This document shows positions 1 through 8,860 of a DNA stretch of 64,000 bases, piece by piece (the stretch's first letter is position 1; each line of letters starts with the position of its first letter). The DNA is taken from NCBI GenBank assembly GCA_018670825.1, contig JABHIW010000114.1, positions 32,392 through 96,391 of the forward strand, given 5' to 3'. The stretch comes from Candidatus Scalindua sp. Its GTDB lineage: Bacteria; Planctomycetota; Brocadiia; Brocadiales; Scalinduaceae. The notes under the pieces are model-generated. The model did not search any database, was not told the DNA's origin, and saw only the letters and a list, made by a program, of their open reading frames with translations. A program made the position numbers and the translations under genes.

Positions 1-125
1 GCAAATTTATAACCGGACACTACTGATATTTACTAAACCATTGTAGATAATACAATGGTTTACAATGGCACAATAATTGCTATTTTAACAAGTGTTTTTT
101 TACATATAAATCGAGCTACTTATTA

Positions 126-2159
126 ATGGTATACAGAATTACAGTTGGTTACATTATTTCTATCTGCATCTCCAGTATGCTCATACTCTTATCTTGTGAT
201 ATAGCAAGAGCGAAATCTGAGGATATAGATTTGACAGAACTTGACATAAGCGATCTTATGGAGATAGAGGTGGAAACAACTTCCGCTAGAAGGGAATTAA
301 AGGTAACAGAGTCGCCTTCTACCACGTCAATCATTTCAAGAGAAGATATTGAAAATTCATGGGCTACAAATATTCCTGATCTCCTTAGAAATACCCTCGG
401 TATTGATGTAATTGGTATTTACAGCGGAGCACACATGGTCAGCCTCAGGGGTTCAAATCCATTCTCCTCGCTGAAGGTTGCAATACTAATAGACGGGCAG
501 CTGCTGGAACCACTTATGTATGGTACAGCCGTTTGGAATCAATTACCTGTTCCCATAAATGATATTGAAAGAATTGAAGTGGTACGCTCACCTGGTGTTT
601 TGTATGGTGCAAATGCATTTCATGGGCTTGTCAATATCATCACTAAATCTCCGACGGAAAAGGCCACACACACCGTTTCAACCACTGGAGGAGAAATAGA
701 AACTTTTATCGGTACAGCACAAACATCAGGGAAAATTGGTCGGTTCGGGTACCGTGTCAGTTTGGAAAAATATCAAGCGGATGAATATCCTAAGGAAGAG
801 GATAAATACAAATTTGACCGTACCTCTGACAGACACGCCACAGGCAACGCATTATTAAATTATACCAGCAAAGATGGAACTTCCGTTACCACTGCAACTC
901 TTGCTGATAATCGTTATCATCACTGGGATCGGTTACCTGACCGTCTATGTGAAACATATGTTCAGGGTGACCACAGGTATGCACGTTTAAAGTACAAAAA
1001 AAATCTTTCAGATGAGTCAAATTATGAGATTAGCCTAAACCATAATTTCAGCTCTTTTGAACTGACTAATAATAGGGCACGGATAGCTGACCCCTTTGTT
1101 CCTGATTTACATAAAAGTAAGAGTTCTCTCTTATTTCAGCACTCATTACCTTTTATGGAGAGGCATTATTTTGTCTGGGGATCACAGGCAACGCTTGAGA
1201 AAACGAGAGACAGAGGTGAAAATGATTTTATGAGAGACGACATGAACAGAGGGCTCTATGGGTTCTATTTACAGGATCAAATATCTCTAACAGATAACTT
1301 AAAATTGTTTATCGGTGGTCGTGTTTCACATCATTATGTAACTGATTTCAACGTTTCTTCTTCTGCTAACCTGGTCTACACATTTAATGCATGGCACACG
1401 ATACGTCTGTCAGCTACACGAGTTGTGCGTGAGCCCAATATTTATGAAACGTATATGAACTACGCTCAACCCAGTGGTGTAAGTGGTAAGGTTGGCTGGT
1501 ATAAAGGTAATACCGATCTGGATGCCGAGATCAACCACGCACTTGAATTGGGTTATCAATTCCAAAAACCGGGAATAAAATTTGAGGCAGTGGGGTTCAT
1601 ATATGATACAAAAGATATAATCGAGAATCGACATACCGGCAATGCTACGGTTAATGGTGTTTTTCTGCCGGTAATGCAGTTTTTCAACATGACAGACACA
1701 AGAGTTGTTGGGGTGGAAGTTGGTGGAGAGTGGGCTCTTAATGACAAACTGAAATTCACTTTAAACACATCCTTTCAATCACTTGATAGCGACAGCCACA
1801 TTCCTACTCACTCTGAAGGCAGAATGGGAGACGGGTATGCACCGGAATGGAAGGTAAACGCTGGTGTCGATTATCAACTCAATAGTAAGTTGCGGGGAAC
1901 ATTATTTATGAATTATGTAGACGATGTAGTTTGGGAAAGACCAGTATGGAAGTCCTCAACAGGAGCGGAATCAATTGCGACTCCAAGCGAGGGCAGTTAC
2001 AATACCGTGAATCTAAATATTGCCTGGAAGCCTATTGATCGCGTGAAGATCTCATTCAAAGCTTTCAATTTGCTTGACACCCAACATATGGAATGGGCAC
2101 CAGTTGCATCTAGTTTCAATTCAAGAAGAGCATTAATCAATATTACCTTTAACTTCTAA
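126..2159 (+). CDS. TonB-dependent outer-membrane receptor
   Basis: This 677-residue protein is predicted to import an unidentified ligand across the outer membrane using TonB energy. An N-terminal export signal (about residues 1-29) is followed by an acidic stretch and a plug domain (about 52-175). The plug shows the family features of a DGQ loop (ILIDGQLL), an 'IERIEVVRSPGVLYGANAFHGLVNIIT' type plug end, and then a long beta-barrel. The barrel ends in a terminal Phe (ITFNF), the usual signal for barrel insertion. Length fits the small-ligand receptor class. No siderophore or cobalamin gene lies next to it, so the substrate cannot be named. It stands alone, about 70 bp from a convergent small gene. 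Confidence 0.92.
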   Translation: MVYRITVGYIISICISSMLILLSCDIARAKSEDIDLTELDISDLMEIEVETTSARRELKVTESPSTTSIISREDIENSWATNIPDLLRNTLGIDVIGIYSGAHMVSLRGSNPFSSLKVAILIDGQLLEPLMYGTAVWNQLPVPINDIERIEVVRSPGVLYGANAFHGLVNIITKSPTEKATHTVSTTGGEIETFIGTAQTSGKIGRFGYRVSLEKYQADEYPKEEDKYKFDRTSDRHATGNALLNYTSKDGTSVTTATLADNRYHHWDRLPDRLCETYVQGDHRYARLKYKKNLSDESNYEISLNHNFSSFELTNNRARIADPFVPDLHKSKSSLLFQHSLPFMERHYFVWGSQATLEKTRDRGENDFMRDDMNRGLYGFYLQDQISLTDNLKLFIGGRVSHHYVTDFNVSSSANLVYTFNAWHTIRLSATRVVREPNIYETYMNYAQPSGVSGKVGWYKGNTDLDAEINHALELGYQFQKPGIKFEAVGFIYDTKDIIENRHTGNATVNGVFLPVMQFFNMTDTRVVGVEVGGEWALNDKLKFTLNTSFQSLDSDSHIPTHSEGRMGDGYAPEWKVNAGVDYQLNSKLRGTLFMNYVDDVVWERPVWKSSTGAESIATPSEGSYNTVNLNIAWKPIDRVKISFKAFNLLDTQHMEWAPVASSFNSRRALINITFNF

Positions 2160-2227
2160 TGAAATACAGACGGTAATTAAGCAGTACTTTTTATTGTCAG
2201 AGTGTATTTGCCTTGTTATGTGTGTTT

Positions 2228-2452
2228 TTATTTCTGTTTAAGAATTTCTTTGATTTCACTCAATTCCTTTTCCAGCTTCTGGCTGTGAACACAGTTTTTG
2301 TAAGACATTATAATCAATTTTACTGAAATCAAAAAGACGCCAGCTTCTAATAAAAGATCATGCGTAAAACCTTTGGTAAATAATGCAACACCAAAAAGTA
2401 TAAGGGTAATTATTATGATGAATACGGATCCCGTATCGATATTTTTTATCAT
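2228..2452 (-). CDS. Small two-helix membrane protein, unknown
   Basis: I do not recognise this 74-residue protein. It has two hydrophobic segments (about residues 9-26 and 33-48) followed by a charged, probably helical tail rich in Lys and Glu. Such proteins often sit in the inner membrane with the tail in the cytoplasm. It lies downstream of glgC on the same strand with a gap of about 50 bp, so the two may be co-transcribed. No function is inferred. Confidence 0.55.
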   Translation of the reverse strand: MIKNIDTGSVFIIIITLILFGVALFTKGFTHDLLLEAGVFLISVKLIIMSYKNCVHSQKLEKELSEIKEILKQK

Positions 2453-2505
2453 TAAATTGACCTCATATTTTCAAACCTACTAAAAAGTTTTATAGCTTAT
2501 TTATG

Positions 2506-3792
2506 TCAAATAATAGTCCCATCGGGGATTACAGCTCCTTTTTCAACGACGACAATACCGTCCTTTATCACATATCCTTCTCCTTCTGAATCGTCTAGTT
2601 TCTTCTGATTGATAATCTTCACATCATTCCCTATATAAGCATTCTTATCAATAATTGCCCGTTCAATGATACAGTTGCTCCCAATACCCATCTGTATCCG
2701 TTTCTCTTTCTTGATTTCATTCGTTTCATAAAAATCGGCTCCCATAATAATAGAGTCTGTGATGATTGTGTTTTTTTTAATTACACTTCGCACTCCAATG
2801 ACAGATCGGTTAATAGATACGTTGTGAACAATACATCCGTCAGAAATGAGTGAGTCTCGAATATCACACTGTTCTAACCGTGAAGGGGGTAAGAATAACG
2901 GTTGCGCATAAATAGGATATTCCGTGTCGTAAAACGTCATCTGTGGAGAAGGAGATGCCAGACTAAGATTGGCTTCGTAAAATGCCCGTATTGTACCAAT
3001 ATCTTCCCAATAATCCTTATGGAAGAAACCGGTCAGCTTTTTTTCTCCGAGTAGGCTGGGGATAATATGCTTTCCAAAATCAGGCTCATCTGTGCTTTCC
3101 ATAAGCTCACAGAGATAATCTTTCGAAAACACATAGATTCCCATATTGGCCAATACATAATCTTTGTCTGCGTTCAACCCTTCAGACTGTTTAACTGATG
3201 AGGGGACATAATATGATTCAATTAGTGAAGCATCTTTTGGCTTCTCGGTAAATGCATTGATATCTCCTTTATCATCTACTCTGGCAAGACCAAATTCTGA
3301 TGCCTTCTCTTTGTCTACAACAGTCAGTGCGATGGTAACATCCGCTCGGCTCTCCTCATGCTTTGCAATAATCATCTTATAGTCCATTTTGTATAATTGA
3401 TCACCTGAAAGGATCAGGCAATATTCAACATTCATGTCTGCTGAAATGTGTCTGATATTTTTCCTTATGGCATCTGCAGTTCCCTGTAACCACTCTTTGT
3501 TCTCCATGCTCTGTTCAGCAGCAAGGATACGTATATATCCACGGGAGAAATGATCGAATTTATAGGTTTCGTAAACGCTTCTATTAAGGGACTCTGAATT
3601 AAATTGGGTGATGACAAAAATCTTTTTTATTCCTGAATTAATACAATTGCTTACCGGAATGTCAACAAGCCGGTATTTTCCTCCAAGCGGGACAGCAGGT
3701 TTTGACCTCTCTTTTGTTAAAGGATACAGTCTTGTCCCTTTTCCTCCTCCCAGAATAACTCCAGCTACATGGTTCATGTTTATATTGCTCAT
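2506..3792 (-). CDS. glgC: Glucose-1-phosphate adenylyltransferase (ADP-glucose pyrophosphorylase)
   Basis: GlgC makes ADP-glucose from glucose-1-phosphate and ATP, the committed step of bacterial glycogen synthesis. The 428 residues show the nucleotidyltransferase signature near the N-terminus (GVILGGGKGTRLYPLTKERSKP), the ILSGDQLYKMDY segment that provides the metal-binding Asp, the FTEKP motif, and the YWEDIGT segment. A left-handed beta-helix of hexapeptide repeats fills the C-terminal third. Length is normal for the family. The ATG at 3792 has a good ribosome site (AAAGGAG, seven bases upstream). No other glycogen gene is in the window. Confidence 0.95.
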   Translation of the reverse strand: MSNINMNHVAGVILGGGKGTRLYPLTKERSKPAVPLGGKYRLVDIPVSNCINSGIKKIFVITQFNSESLNRSVYETYKFDHFSRGYIRILAAEQSMENKEWLQGTADAIRKNIRHISADMNVEYCLILSGDQLYKMDYKMIIAKHEESRADVTIALTVVDKEKASEFGLARVDDKGDINAFTEKPKDASLIESYYVPSSVKQSEGLNADKDYVLANMGIYVFSKDYLCELMESTDEPDFGKHIIPSLLGEKKLTGFFHKDYWEDIGTIRAFYEANLSLASPSPQMTFYDTEYPIYAQPLFLPPSRLEQCDIRDSLISDGCIVHNVSINRSVIGVRSVIKKNTIITDSIIMGADFYETNEIKKEKRIQMGIGSNCIIERAIIDKNAYIGNDVKIINQKKLDDSEGEGYVIKDGIVVVEKGAVIPDGTII

Positions 3793-4235
3793 CGCTCTGC
3801 TCCTTTCACTCCAATAACGTTAGATTATAGAATGAAATTAAACATTTACGGGAAAAGTTCAACAAAATTATTTACCACTCTGAAAAAACTTTTGTATCCA
3901 GTCCCTGCTCTCTTCTCTCTCCATTCTATCATATTCAGGTTAAATATTACGGTTGTATTGTTAATAGAGTATAAGGAAATTGTTAATTTTTAGTTAAGTA
4001 TCGGGAAGAATAATTTAATATTATCTGGCCATTGTCTTAATATCATTTTAATAGTTATTTGCGATATTTGCAGTTGTATCTGGATATAATCCATTATTAT
4101 ATTTAAGGAATTGAATAATGCCGTTTTGTGTGTAAAATACAACGTATATTATGAGAGAAATTAATAAGAAATACATTAATGGTTATGAGGCAGTTAAGCC
4201 AATTGCTTTATCCATATAAAGAAAGGGTAATAACA
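3793..4235. other. Gene-free stretch between glgC and TPR gene
   Basis: This AT-rich stretch separates two divergently read genes and must hold both promoters. I see no convincing -35/-10 pair, hairpin or RNA gene in it. Short open frames here have no ribosome site or protein-like composition. Confidence 0.5.
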
Positions 4236-5087
4236 GTGAAAATATCAGTAAATATAACAAAACATCTGGCTTTCCGTGGAGCTGAAGTTTTTTTGATGAT
4301 GGCCCTGTTGGCATTGATCACTTTACCAACTTTTGCCCAGGAGGACTTGTGGGAGGAACTAAACGATCAAGCTGCTAAACTTTTACAAGAGCGGAGATAT
4401 GCGGATGCAATTAAAGTGTGTGAGGAAGCAATACAGGTTGCCACGGACACATTTACTCCTGACCATCCTTGTGTTGCCATTTCCAAAAACTTGCTGGGAA
4501 CACTTTATTGGACTTATGGTAGATTCTCCGAAGCGGAACCTCTCTTTATGCAGGCTCTTCGGATTTATGAAAAGGGGCTTGGGTCGGACCATCCCAAAGT
4601 TGCTACAGTCCTGCAGAATTTAGCGGATATGTATCTGGCCCAGGACAGGTATGCTGAGGCAGGGCCCTTTTACCGGCAGGCTATTACAATATACGAGAAT
4701 GCTTTTGGACCGGAACATCCCAGTGTTGTGGCCGCATTGAACAGCCTGGGAGGACTCTTTCAAGATCAGGGTAAATACTCGGAAGCGTTACCGGTTTTCG
4801 AACGGGCGTTGAGAATCGAAGAAAAAACCCTTGGTCAAGATCATCCTGATATTGCTACGTCGCTGAATAATCTGGCAACACTTAATTTCTACCTCGGTGC
4901 AAACGAGATGGCTGAGTCCCTTTATATACGGTCACTTGAAATATATGAAAACGCTTATGGTAAAGAACACCCTTTTGTTGCAACTGTGCTGGTTAACATG
5001 GTAGAGTTCTATGAAAAAACAGGAAGAAGAGGTGAAGCGGGAATATTCGCAGAAAGATTGAAACAAATTCAATCAAGGTATCAGTGA
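4236..5087 (+). CDS. Secreted TPR-repeat protein (kinesin-light-chain-type repeats)
   Basis: The protein carries a signal peptide ending near LPTFAQE and then about five 42-residue tetratricopeptide repeats of the kinesin-light-chain/TPR_10-12 type. Each repeat has the pattern 'Y..A...Y.QAL.I.E..LG.DHP.VA..LNNL'. Such repeats form a protein-binding superhelix, and the protein should act in the periplasm or another extracytoplasmic compartment. I chose the GTG at 4236 because it has a GAAAGGG ribosome site nine bases upstream and starts directly at the signal peptide. An in-frame ATG at 4179 would add 19 residues without a good ribosome site. The partner is unknown. Confidence 0.8.
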   Translation: MKISVNITKHLAFRGAEVFLMMALLALITLPTFAQEDLWEELNDQAAKLLQERRYADAIKVCEEAIQVATDTFTPDHPCVAISKNLLGTLYWTYGRFSEAEPLFMQALRIYEKGLGSDHPKVATVLQNLADMYLAQDRYAEAGPFYRQAITIYENAFGPEHPSVVAALNSLGGLFQDQGKYSEALPVFERALRIEEKTLGQDHPDIATSLNNLATLNFYLGANEMAESLYIRSLEIYENAYGKEHPFVATVLVNMVEFYEKTGRRGEAGIFAERLKQIQSRYQ

Positions 5088-5114
5088 GGGAAGTTTAAAG
5101 TGTGCTAAAGTGTA

Positions 5115-5184
5115 AAGTGCCTAAAGTTGCGTACCGATGTATAGTACCCAGACGGTAGAATTTTTTTTTTTACTTTAGGCACTT
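5115..5184. repeat. 13-bp perfect inverted repeat between convergent genes
   Basis: AAGTGCCTAAAGT at 5115-5127 is exactly complementary to ACTTTAGGCACTT at 5172-5184, with a T-run (about 5160-5171) in the loop. It sits between the stops of two convergent genes and could terminate either transcript. The right arm, with the following CAAACTTG, recurs near 12652-12700. Confidence 0.55.
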
Positions 5185-5199
5185 CAAACTTGTTTGCAG

Positions 5200-5646
5200 T
5201 TATGTATCCTTTTTGAGTTGATCGGCAACTGATGTAAAGAGGATGTTCTGCGCTTCAATAAGTTTCTTATATTTGGATTCAATCCTTTCAAGGTTTTTTG
5301 ATTTTACGGCATCAAGCAGATCACCTTCGATTTCGGCAACCTCAACTCTTTTATAATAATCCATAGTCTCTTTAAGATGTGCCAATACGATCTTTCCGGT
5401 AAGTACCGGATGGTTATTTGTCACATTTGCGTCTTTAAATATCGTACCATGTTCCAACTCAACTTCCAATCCCTGTCGGAAAGTATCAAGTGCGATATCC
5501 ATGTTTGTCGTATTTACCATTTTCAGGATCGTAGTAGCCTCTTCATCTGAAACTACGGGATCAGTTATTAAAGACCAATCTCTCAATTCAAGTATATCGC
5601 ATACTCTCTTTACCTCAGCTTTTGTTACGTGTTCAGTTAAAGGCAT
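5200..5646 (-). CDS. DUF5661-like small soluble protein
   Basis: A 148-residue soluble protein of unknown function. The central segment VELEHG...NVT...TGKIVLAHLKE...YYKR matches my memory of the DUF5661 family, which carries a conserved VELEHG / ALAHL.E..DYY pattern. The conserved Glu, His and Tyr residues could form a metal site, but this is a guess. The N-terminal half and the C-terminal helical part (residues 100-148) are not recognised. The start at 5646 has an AGGAG site six bases upstream. It lies 150 bp downstream of the amphi-Trp gene on the same strand, and the pair may form a unit. Confidence 0.72.
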   Translation of the reverse strand: MPLTEHVTKAEVKRVCDILELRDWSLITDPVVSDEEATTILKMVNTTNMDIALDTFRQGLEVELEHGTIFKDANVTNNHPVLTGKIVLAHLKETMDYYKRVEVAEIEGDLLDAVKSKNLERIESKYKKLIEAQNILFTSVADQLKKDT

Positions 5647-5794
5647 TGTGCGCTCCTTTTCTTAACAATAATGATTTCATTTTAATTCCTAAGTCTAATA
5701 GATTGTTTTTTAGAAAGCAAGTTAAAATTCACGTCTACACAAGGAAAGAGCCTCTCTCGATTTTGAGCATGAAAACATGCTTTGTTGACTCCTT

Positions 5795-6352
5795 TTACTT
5801 GTGCTTTTCGTGGCAACCACTTCTGCTCTGAGCAAGTGATTCTACAGCTGAACTCATTGCGTTCAGGTCGGAAACTTTAAACGCATCGAGCAAAGAACTT
5901 GCCTGTTTCAAAAAGGTCTCATAAAACTCTTCTCCTTTGTTCGGGTAAGTACACATTGCTTTTGAATCCTGATAAAATCGTTCTACCAGGTCAGGTTCCG
6001 GGAGAGCTTGCTCTACCACGCAACTCTTCTTAATGGCTTTGAAGTCTTTTGACATACGCCTTTTCAAATCACTGTAGTTTTCAACACCTGGTTCAATGGA
6101 TGGTGTGGGTTCGCCTGCCCTTTCCTCTGCTTCTGGTAAGGGGTTTGCTAATTTAAATTTGAGTTTAGAGGAGAAGGTGTCACCCTTGACTTTCAGACTT
6201 ATCTTTACCTCTGTATCAGCAGCTATCGAGCATTTTTCTCCGTTTATAGAGACCGCTCCACTCTCCAGTTCATCTGCTAGCGCTCTCAGCTTCTCAGCCG
6301 TCTCCTTGACTGAAAGATAAATCTCTTGTTTTTGCTTTTTTGAGTCTGACAT
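5795..6352 (-). CDS. Amphi-Trp domain protein with C-terminal XXXCH domain
   Basis: Residues 1-70 match the amphi-Trp domain (QEIYLSVKETAEKLRALADELESG, then a short beta region VKISLKVKGDTF). Residues 95-185 resemble the XXXCH domain of the GAK systems. This is a cytochrome c'-like helical bundle in which the terminal CXXCH heme motif is degenerate: here SRSGCHEKHK keeps only Cys-His. No signal peptide is seen, so it is probably cytoplasmic and not heme-loaded. I chose the ATG at 6352 because GGAGGT lies just upstream; the ATG at 6364 overlaps that ribosome site. Function is unknown. A true cytochrome c'-like gene is divergent upstream. Confidence 0.78.
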   Translation of the reverse strand: MSDSKKQKQEIYLSVKETAEKLRALADELESGAVSINGEKCSIAADTEVKISLKVKGDTFSSKLKFKLANPLPEAEERAGEPTPSIEPGVENYSDLKRRMSKDFKAIKKSCVVEQALPEPDLVERFYQDSKAMCTYPNKGEEFYETFLKQASSLLDAFKVSDLNAMSSAVESLAQSRSGCHEKHK

Positions 6353-6737
6353 TATTACCTCCATTTTCTGGAATATATATTAAAAGCTATTTGGCAGTAG
6401 TTGTTAAGTTTACTTCCCTCTGCATATTGCAATATAAAAAGCAGAAGAAAAATGGATAAGTATTTTATCACATGCGCTATGGAATGCAAGAGTCACATTA
6501 TATGAGATTCTATGAAACGACATGAGACAGAGTGTGGTAAATTTCATAAGGAAGCTCCGGTGAAAATAAATTAACGGTATTTAGAATAATTAATTTGATA
6601 TTAAGTTTCTAATGTTTTACTCTAATATGCATCGATGGAGACATAAAGATACGGAGAAATAAGCCAGGAATTTAAATATGAAATTTGTGATTAATAAGTA
6701 ACGCTAATTAATATGATATTTAAAGGAGAGTTGTGGA
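6353..6737. other. Divergent intergenic region upstream of amphi-Trp and cytochrome genes
   Basis: This region separates two divergently transcribed genes and must contain both promoters. Around 6630-6660 it holds 'ATGGAGACATAAAGATACGGAG', which resembles the dispersed 'agacacagagacacagag' sequence near 12126. I find no clear operator or RNA gene. Confidence 0.45.
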
Positions 6738-7283
6738 ATGAAAAAAATCGGTTATGTATCTATCATTATGCTTTTTGCGTTTATACTGACTACCGGTATT
6801 TTAACTTGCGGATGGAAGTGCAGTGAGGCGTTATGTGAAGATATCGAATCACGTCATACAGATAAATCGACACCAACTCAGGGACTGATGCGCATAATCA
6901 GCTCACATACCTCTAAAATGCTTGATGCAATAATGATTGGTGATTTCGATGCGGTTCTTAAGGAGTCGGTAGAGATCATCAATGCAAGTGATGTTGTCAT
7001 GCGTATGTTTTTTTCTGATGGTGGAAAGGTGGGAGAGTGGTTCAGTAGAGCAGGTAATGATCCTGACGATCCAAAAGCCGTTCAATCGATGAGGGAGGGC
7101 TTTGAGAAATACCTGAAACTGGTTACTGATGCCTCCAGGAATGTCGCTGAAACATCTAAGAGTAAAAACATTGTAGAAACCTATAACAGCTTTGATGCAA
7201 TGTTGAGAAAGGCGTGCTTTGCGTGTCATCAAACATCCCGTTTGGAATGGCCGGGATGGATGAGGCAGGTGGAGGAGAAATAA
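6738..7283 (+). CDS. Exported monoheme cytochrome c'-like protein
   Basis: The 181-residue protein has an N-terminal export signal (about residues 1-33) and a mostly helical body. A single heme-binding CXXCH motif (CFACH, residues 160-164) lies close to the C-terminus, which is the layout of cytochrome c'. It would carry one covalent heme and act outside the cytoplasm, in gas binding, electron transfer or stress protection; which of these cannot be told. The start at 6738 has AAAGGAGAG upstream. A rho-independent terminator follows at 7334-7361. The divergent neighbour carries a degenerate version of the same C-terminal motif. Confidence 0.82.
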   Translation: MKKIGYVSIIMLFAFILTTGILTCGWKCSEALCEDIESRHTDKSTPTQGLMRIISSHTSKMLDAIMIGDFDAVLKESVEIINASDVVMRMFFSDGGKVGEWFSRAGNDPDDPKAVQSMREGFEKYLKLVTDASRNVAETSKSKNIVETYNSFDAMLRKACFACHQTSRLEWPGWMRQVEEK

Positions 7284-7333
7284 TTCTGGAATAAGCGTAC
7301 CTCGAAGAGGGTGATCAGTTATAAGAACACCTT

Positions 7334-7361
7334 ACACTTTATCTGAAAAGGGATAAAGTGT
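7334..7361 (+). terminator. Rho-independent terminator after the cytochrome gene
   Basis: ACACTTTATC and GATAAAGTGT form a perfect 10-bp stem with an 8-base loop, followed by a T-rich tail (TGAATCTTTTATTATTTT). It is 50 bp past the cytochrome stop and before the convergent carbonic anhydrase stop. Confidence 0.75.
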
Positions 7362-7390
7362 TGAATCTTTTATTATTTTAAATATCCTGA

Positions 7391-8314
7391 TCAACTACCC
7401 TCAATAACTCTTTCATGTATTTCCTGGATTTGTCGGGCATTATGACCCTCAATTTTTTCAATAGTGTGGATCTGCTCCGGAGATGCTTCATAAGTGTGCT
7501 TATCAATATACCAGTTCACACTTTCTGTAAAAGGCGGTGTGGTGAGCGAGCCTTTGTAGAAATAGAGCCCCTCCTCGGATTTATCCTTCCGAGTGACCAT
7601 TAAGAGATCACTCAATCTTACACGGCCTGCCTGGATATTATGGACCGAGTGTATTTCCTCCGGAATGAGATCACGGAAGTCACTGATAAACTTATTCTCT
7701 CCTCCCATCTTAAAGAGAATACTTACCACCAGATACTCGATCCTGCCATTTTCCTGATCTTCAGCAGCATTTACAATATGCATCTCCATTGGATATGTCA
7801 TACCGTCCAACTGATGCTCTGATGGTGTATGAAAATGCATCTGCTTGAATTGGAATGTTTTACCGTGAGCCGAGATAGTGCTACCCTCAGCAAAATAGAG
7901 CTGTATTGTGTGGCCCAGATTTGCGACAGCATTAACTTCATCCTTGTATCTGACAGTAATGGTTCGACTATCTACATGCTCAACCGATTTAGTCAGAACA
8001 TTAATAGGCGACTGGATCAATCCGTGGTCAAGTCCCGGCAAGGCAAACCCCTGTTTGTTTTCTTCTGAAATATCAAAAAATTGTGCTTCTAACTCTTCAG
8101 TTTGTCTATTATCCTGTAGAATCTTCCTGATATTAATCTCTTCTAACTCTTCAGTTTGTCTATTATCCTGTAGAGTCTTGCTGATGTTAATCTCTTCTAA
8201 CTCTTCAGTTTGTCTATTATCTTGTAGAGTCTTGCTGATGTTGATTTCTTTGCTTGAATTACAGGCGGTTGACAGGAGAATTGACAGTAAGATTACATAG
8301 ATTAATTGCTTCAT
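7391..8314 (-). CDS. Alpha-type carbonic anhydrase, lipoprotein
   Basis: Catalyses hydration of CO2 to bicarbonate outside the cytoplasm. The lipobox LLSTAC (Cys18) marks it as a lipoprotein. After a repeat region (residues about 23-76) comes the alpha-class fold: LIQSPINV, the zinc site with FKQMHFHTPSEH (two His) and MEMHIVN (third His), and the substrate-side YKGSLTTPPFTE. All three zinc ligands are present, so it should be active. The linker is made of three near-identical 18-residue repeats (EINISKTLQDNRQTEELE). The gene stands alone, convergent with the cytochrome gene. Confidence 0.93.
   Translation of the reverse strand: MKQLIYVILLSILLSTACNSSKEINISKTLQDNRQTEELEEINISKTLQDNRQTEELEEINIRKILQDNRQTEELEAQFFDISEENKQGFALPGLDHGLIQSPINVLTKSVEHVDSRTITVRYKDEVNAVANLGHTIQLYFAEGSTISAHGKTFQFKQMHFHTPSEHQLDGMTYPMEMHIVNAAEDQENGRIEYLVVSILFKMGGENKFISDFRDLIPEEIHSVHNIQAGRVRLSDLLMVTRKDKSEEGLYFYKGSLTTPPFTESVNWYIDKHTYEASPEQIHTIEKIEGHNARQIQEIHERVIEGS
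8087..8248 (-). repeat. Three tandem 54-bp repeats inside the carbonic anhydrase gene
   Basis: Units start at 8087, 8141 and 8195, each exactly 54 bp, with only a few base differences. Each encodes 18 residues of a polar linker between the lipid anchor and the enzyme domain. The near identity suggests recent expansion by slippage, and copy number may vary between strains. Confidence 0.9.
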
Positions 8315-8718
8315 AAGAGATATATACTTAACATAAAAAACAAGTGTATTGCAATACTATATAGCTTAAGCAAGATTCATACCGAATATTTATCTATAAG
8401 ATAGAATCATCTCGTAATTCATAAGTAATATAACAGGAATACTTTACAAAGAAAAATAGAGGTAGATAATACTCTCTATACTTGTATCCTAGTAGTAGCT
8501 GCTAAAATTTTACGCAAAAAAGAGAACTTGAACGAAAAATATTCATGTGTAATTGGTCTTGCAACCTTGGCCAGCCGACTTTTTACGGGAATATCAGCTC
8601 TTGAAACCAGAACAGATCATTAAGGCCGATCCTAAAAATTAGGTTGAAGAGGAAGAAGTGAGTTCATCTGTGAATTAGCTTATTATGAGGTCGTGAAGGA
8701 GATTGATGAGAGTAATGG
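8315..8718. other. Gene-free stretch upstream of carbonic anhydrase
   Basis: It holds the carbonic anhydrase promoter region and the downstream region of the secreted cysteine-repeat gene. Open frames here lack ribosome sites. I see nothing else definable. Confidence 0.45.
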
Positions 8719-8753
8719 GCCGCAGTTGTGTATTCTAAATACACAACTGCGGC
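8719..8753 (-). terminator. 15-bp perfect hairpin downstream of the cysteine-repeat gene
   Basis: GCCGCAGTTGTGTAT (8719-8733) pairs perfectly with 8739-8753 around a 5-base loop. It lies downstream of the minus-strand gene. The T-run that would make it a classical terminator (TTTAAAA) is on the plus-strand side, so on the minus strand it is an unusually strong hairpin without a good U-tract. Confidence 0.55.
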
Positions 8754-8860
8754 TTTAAAATATGTGGTATGATTTGAATTAATGCGCAATTTTCGCTTTA
8801 GGTTTTTCAGCAGCTTCTGTTCCATGTTCGGAGGCAGCTTCCGCTGCATCTTTAACTACC

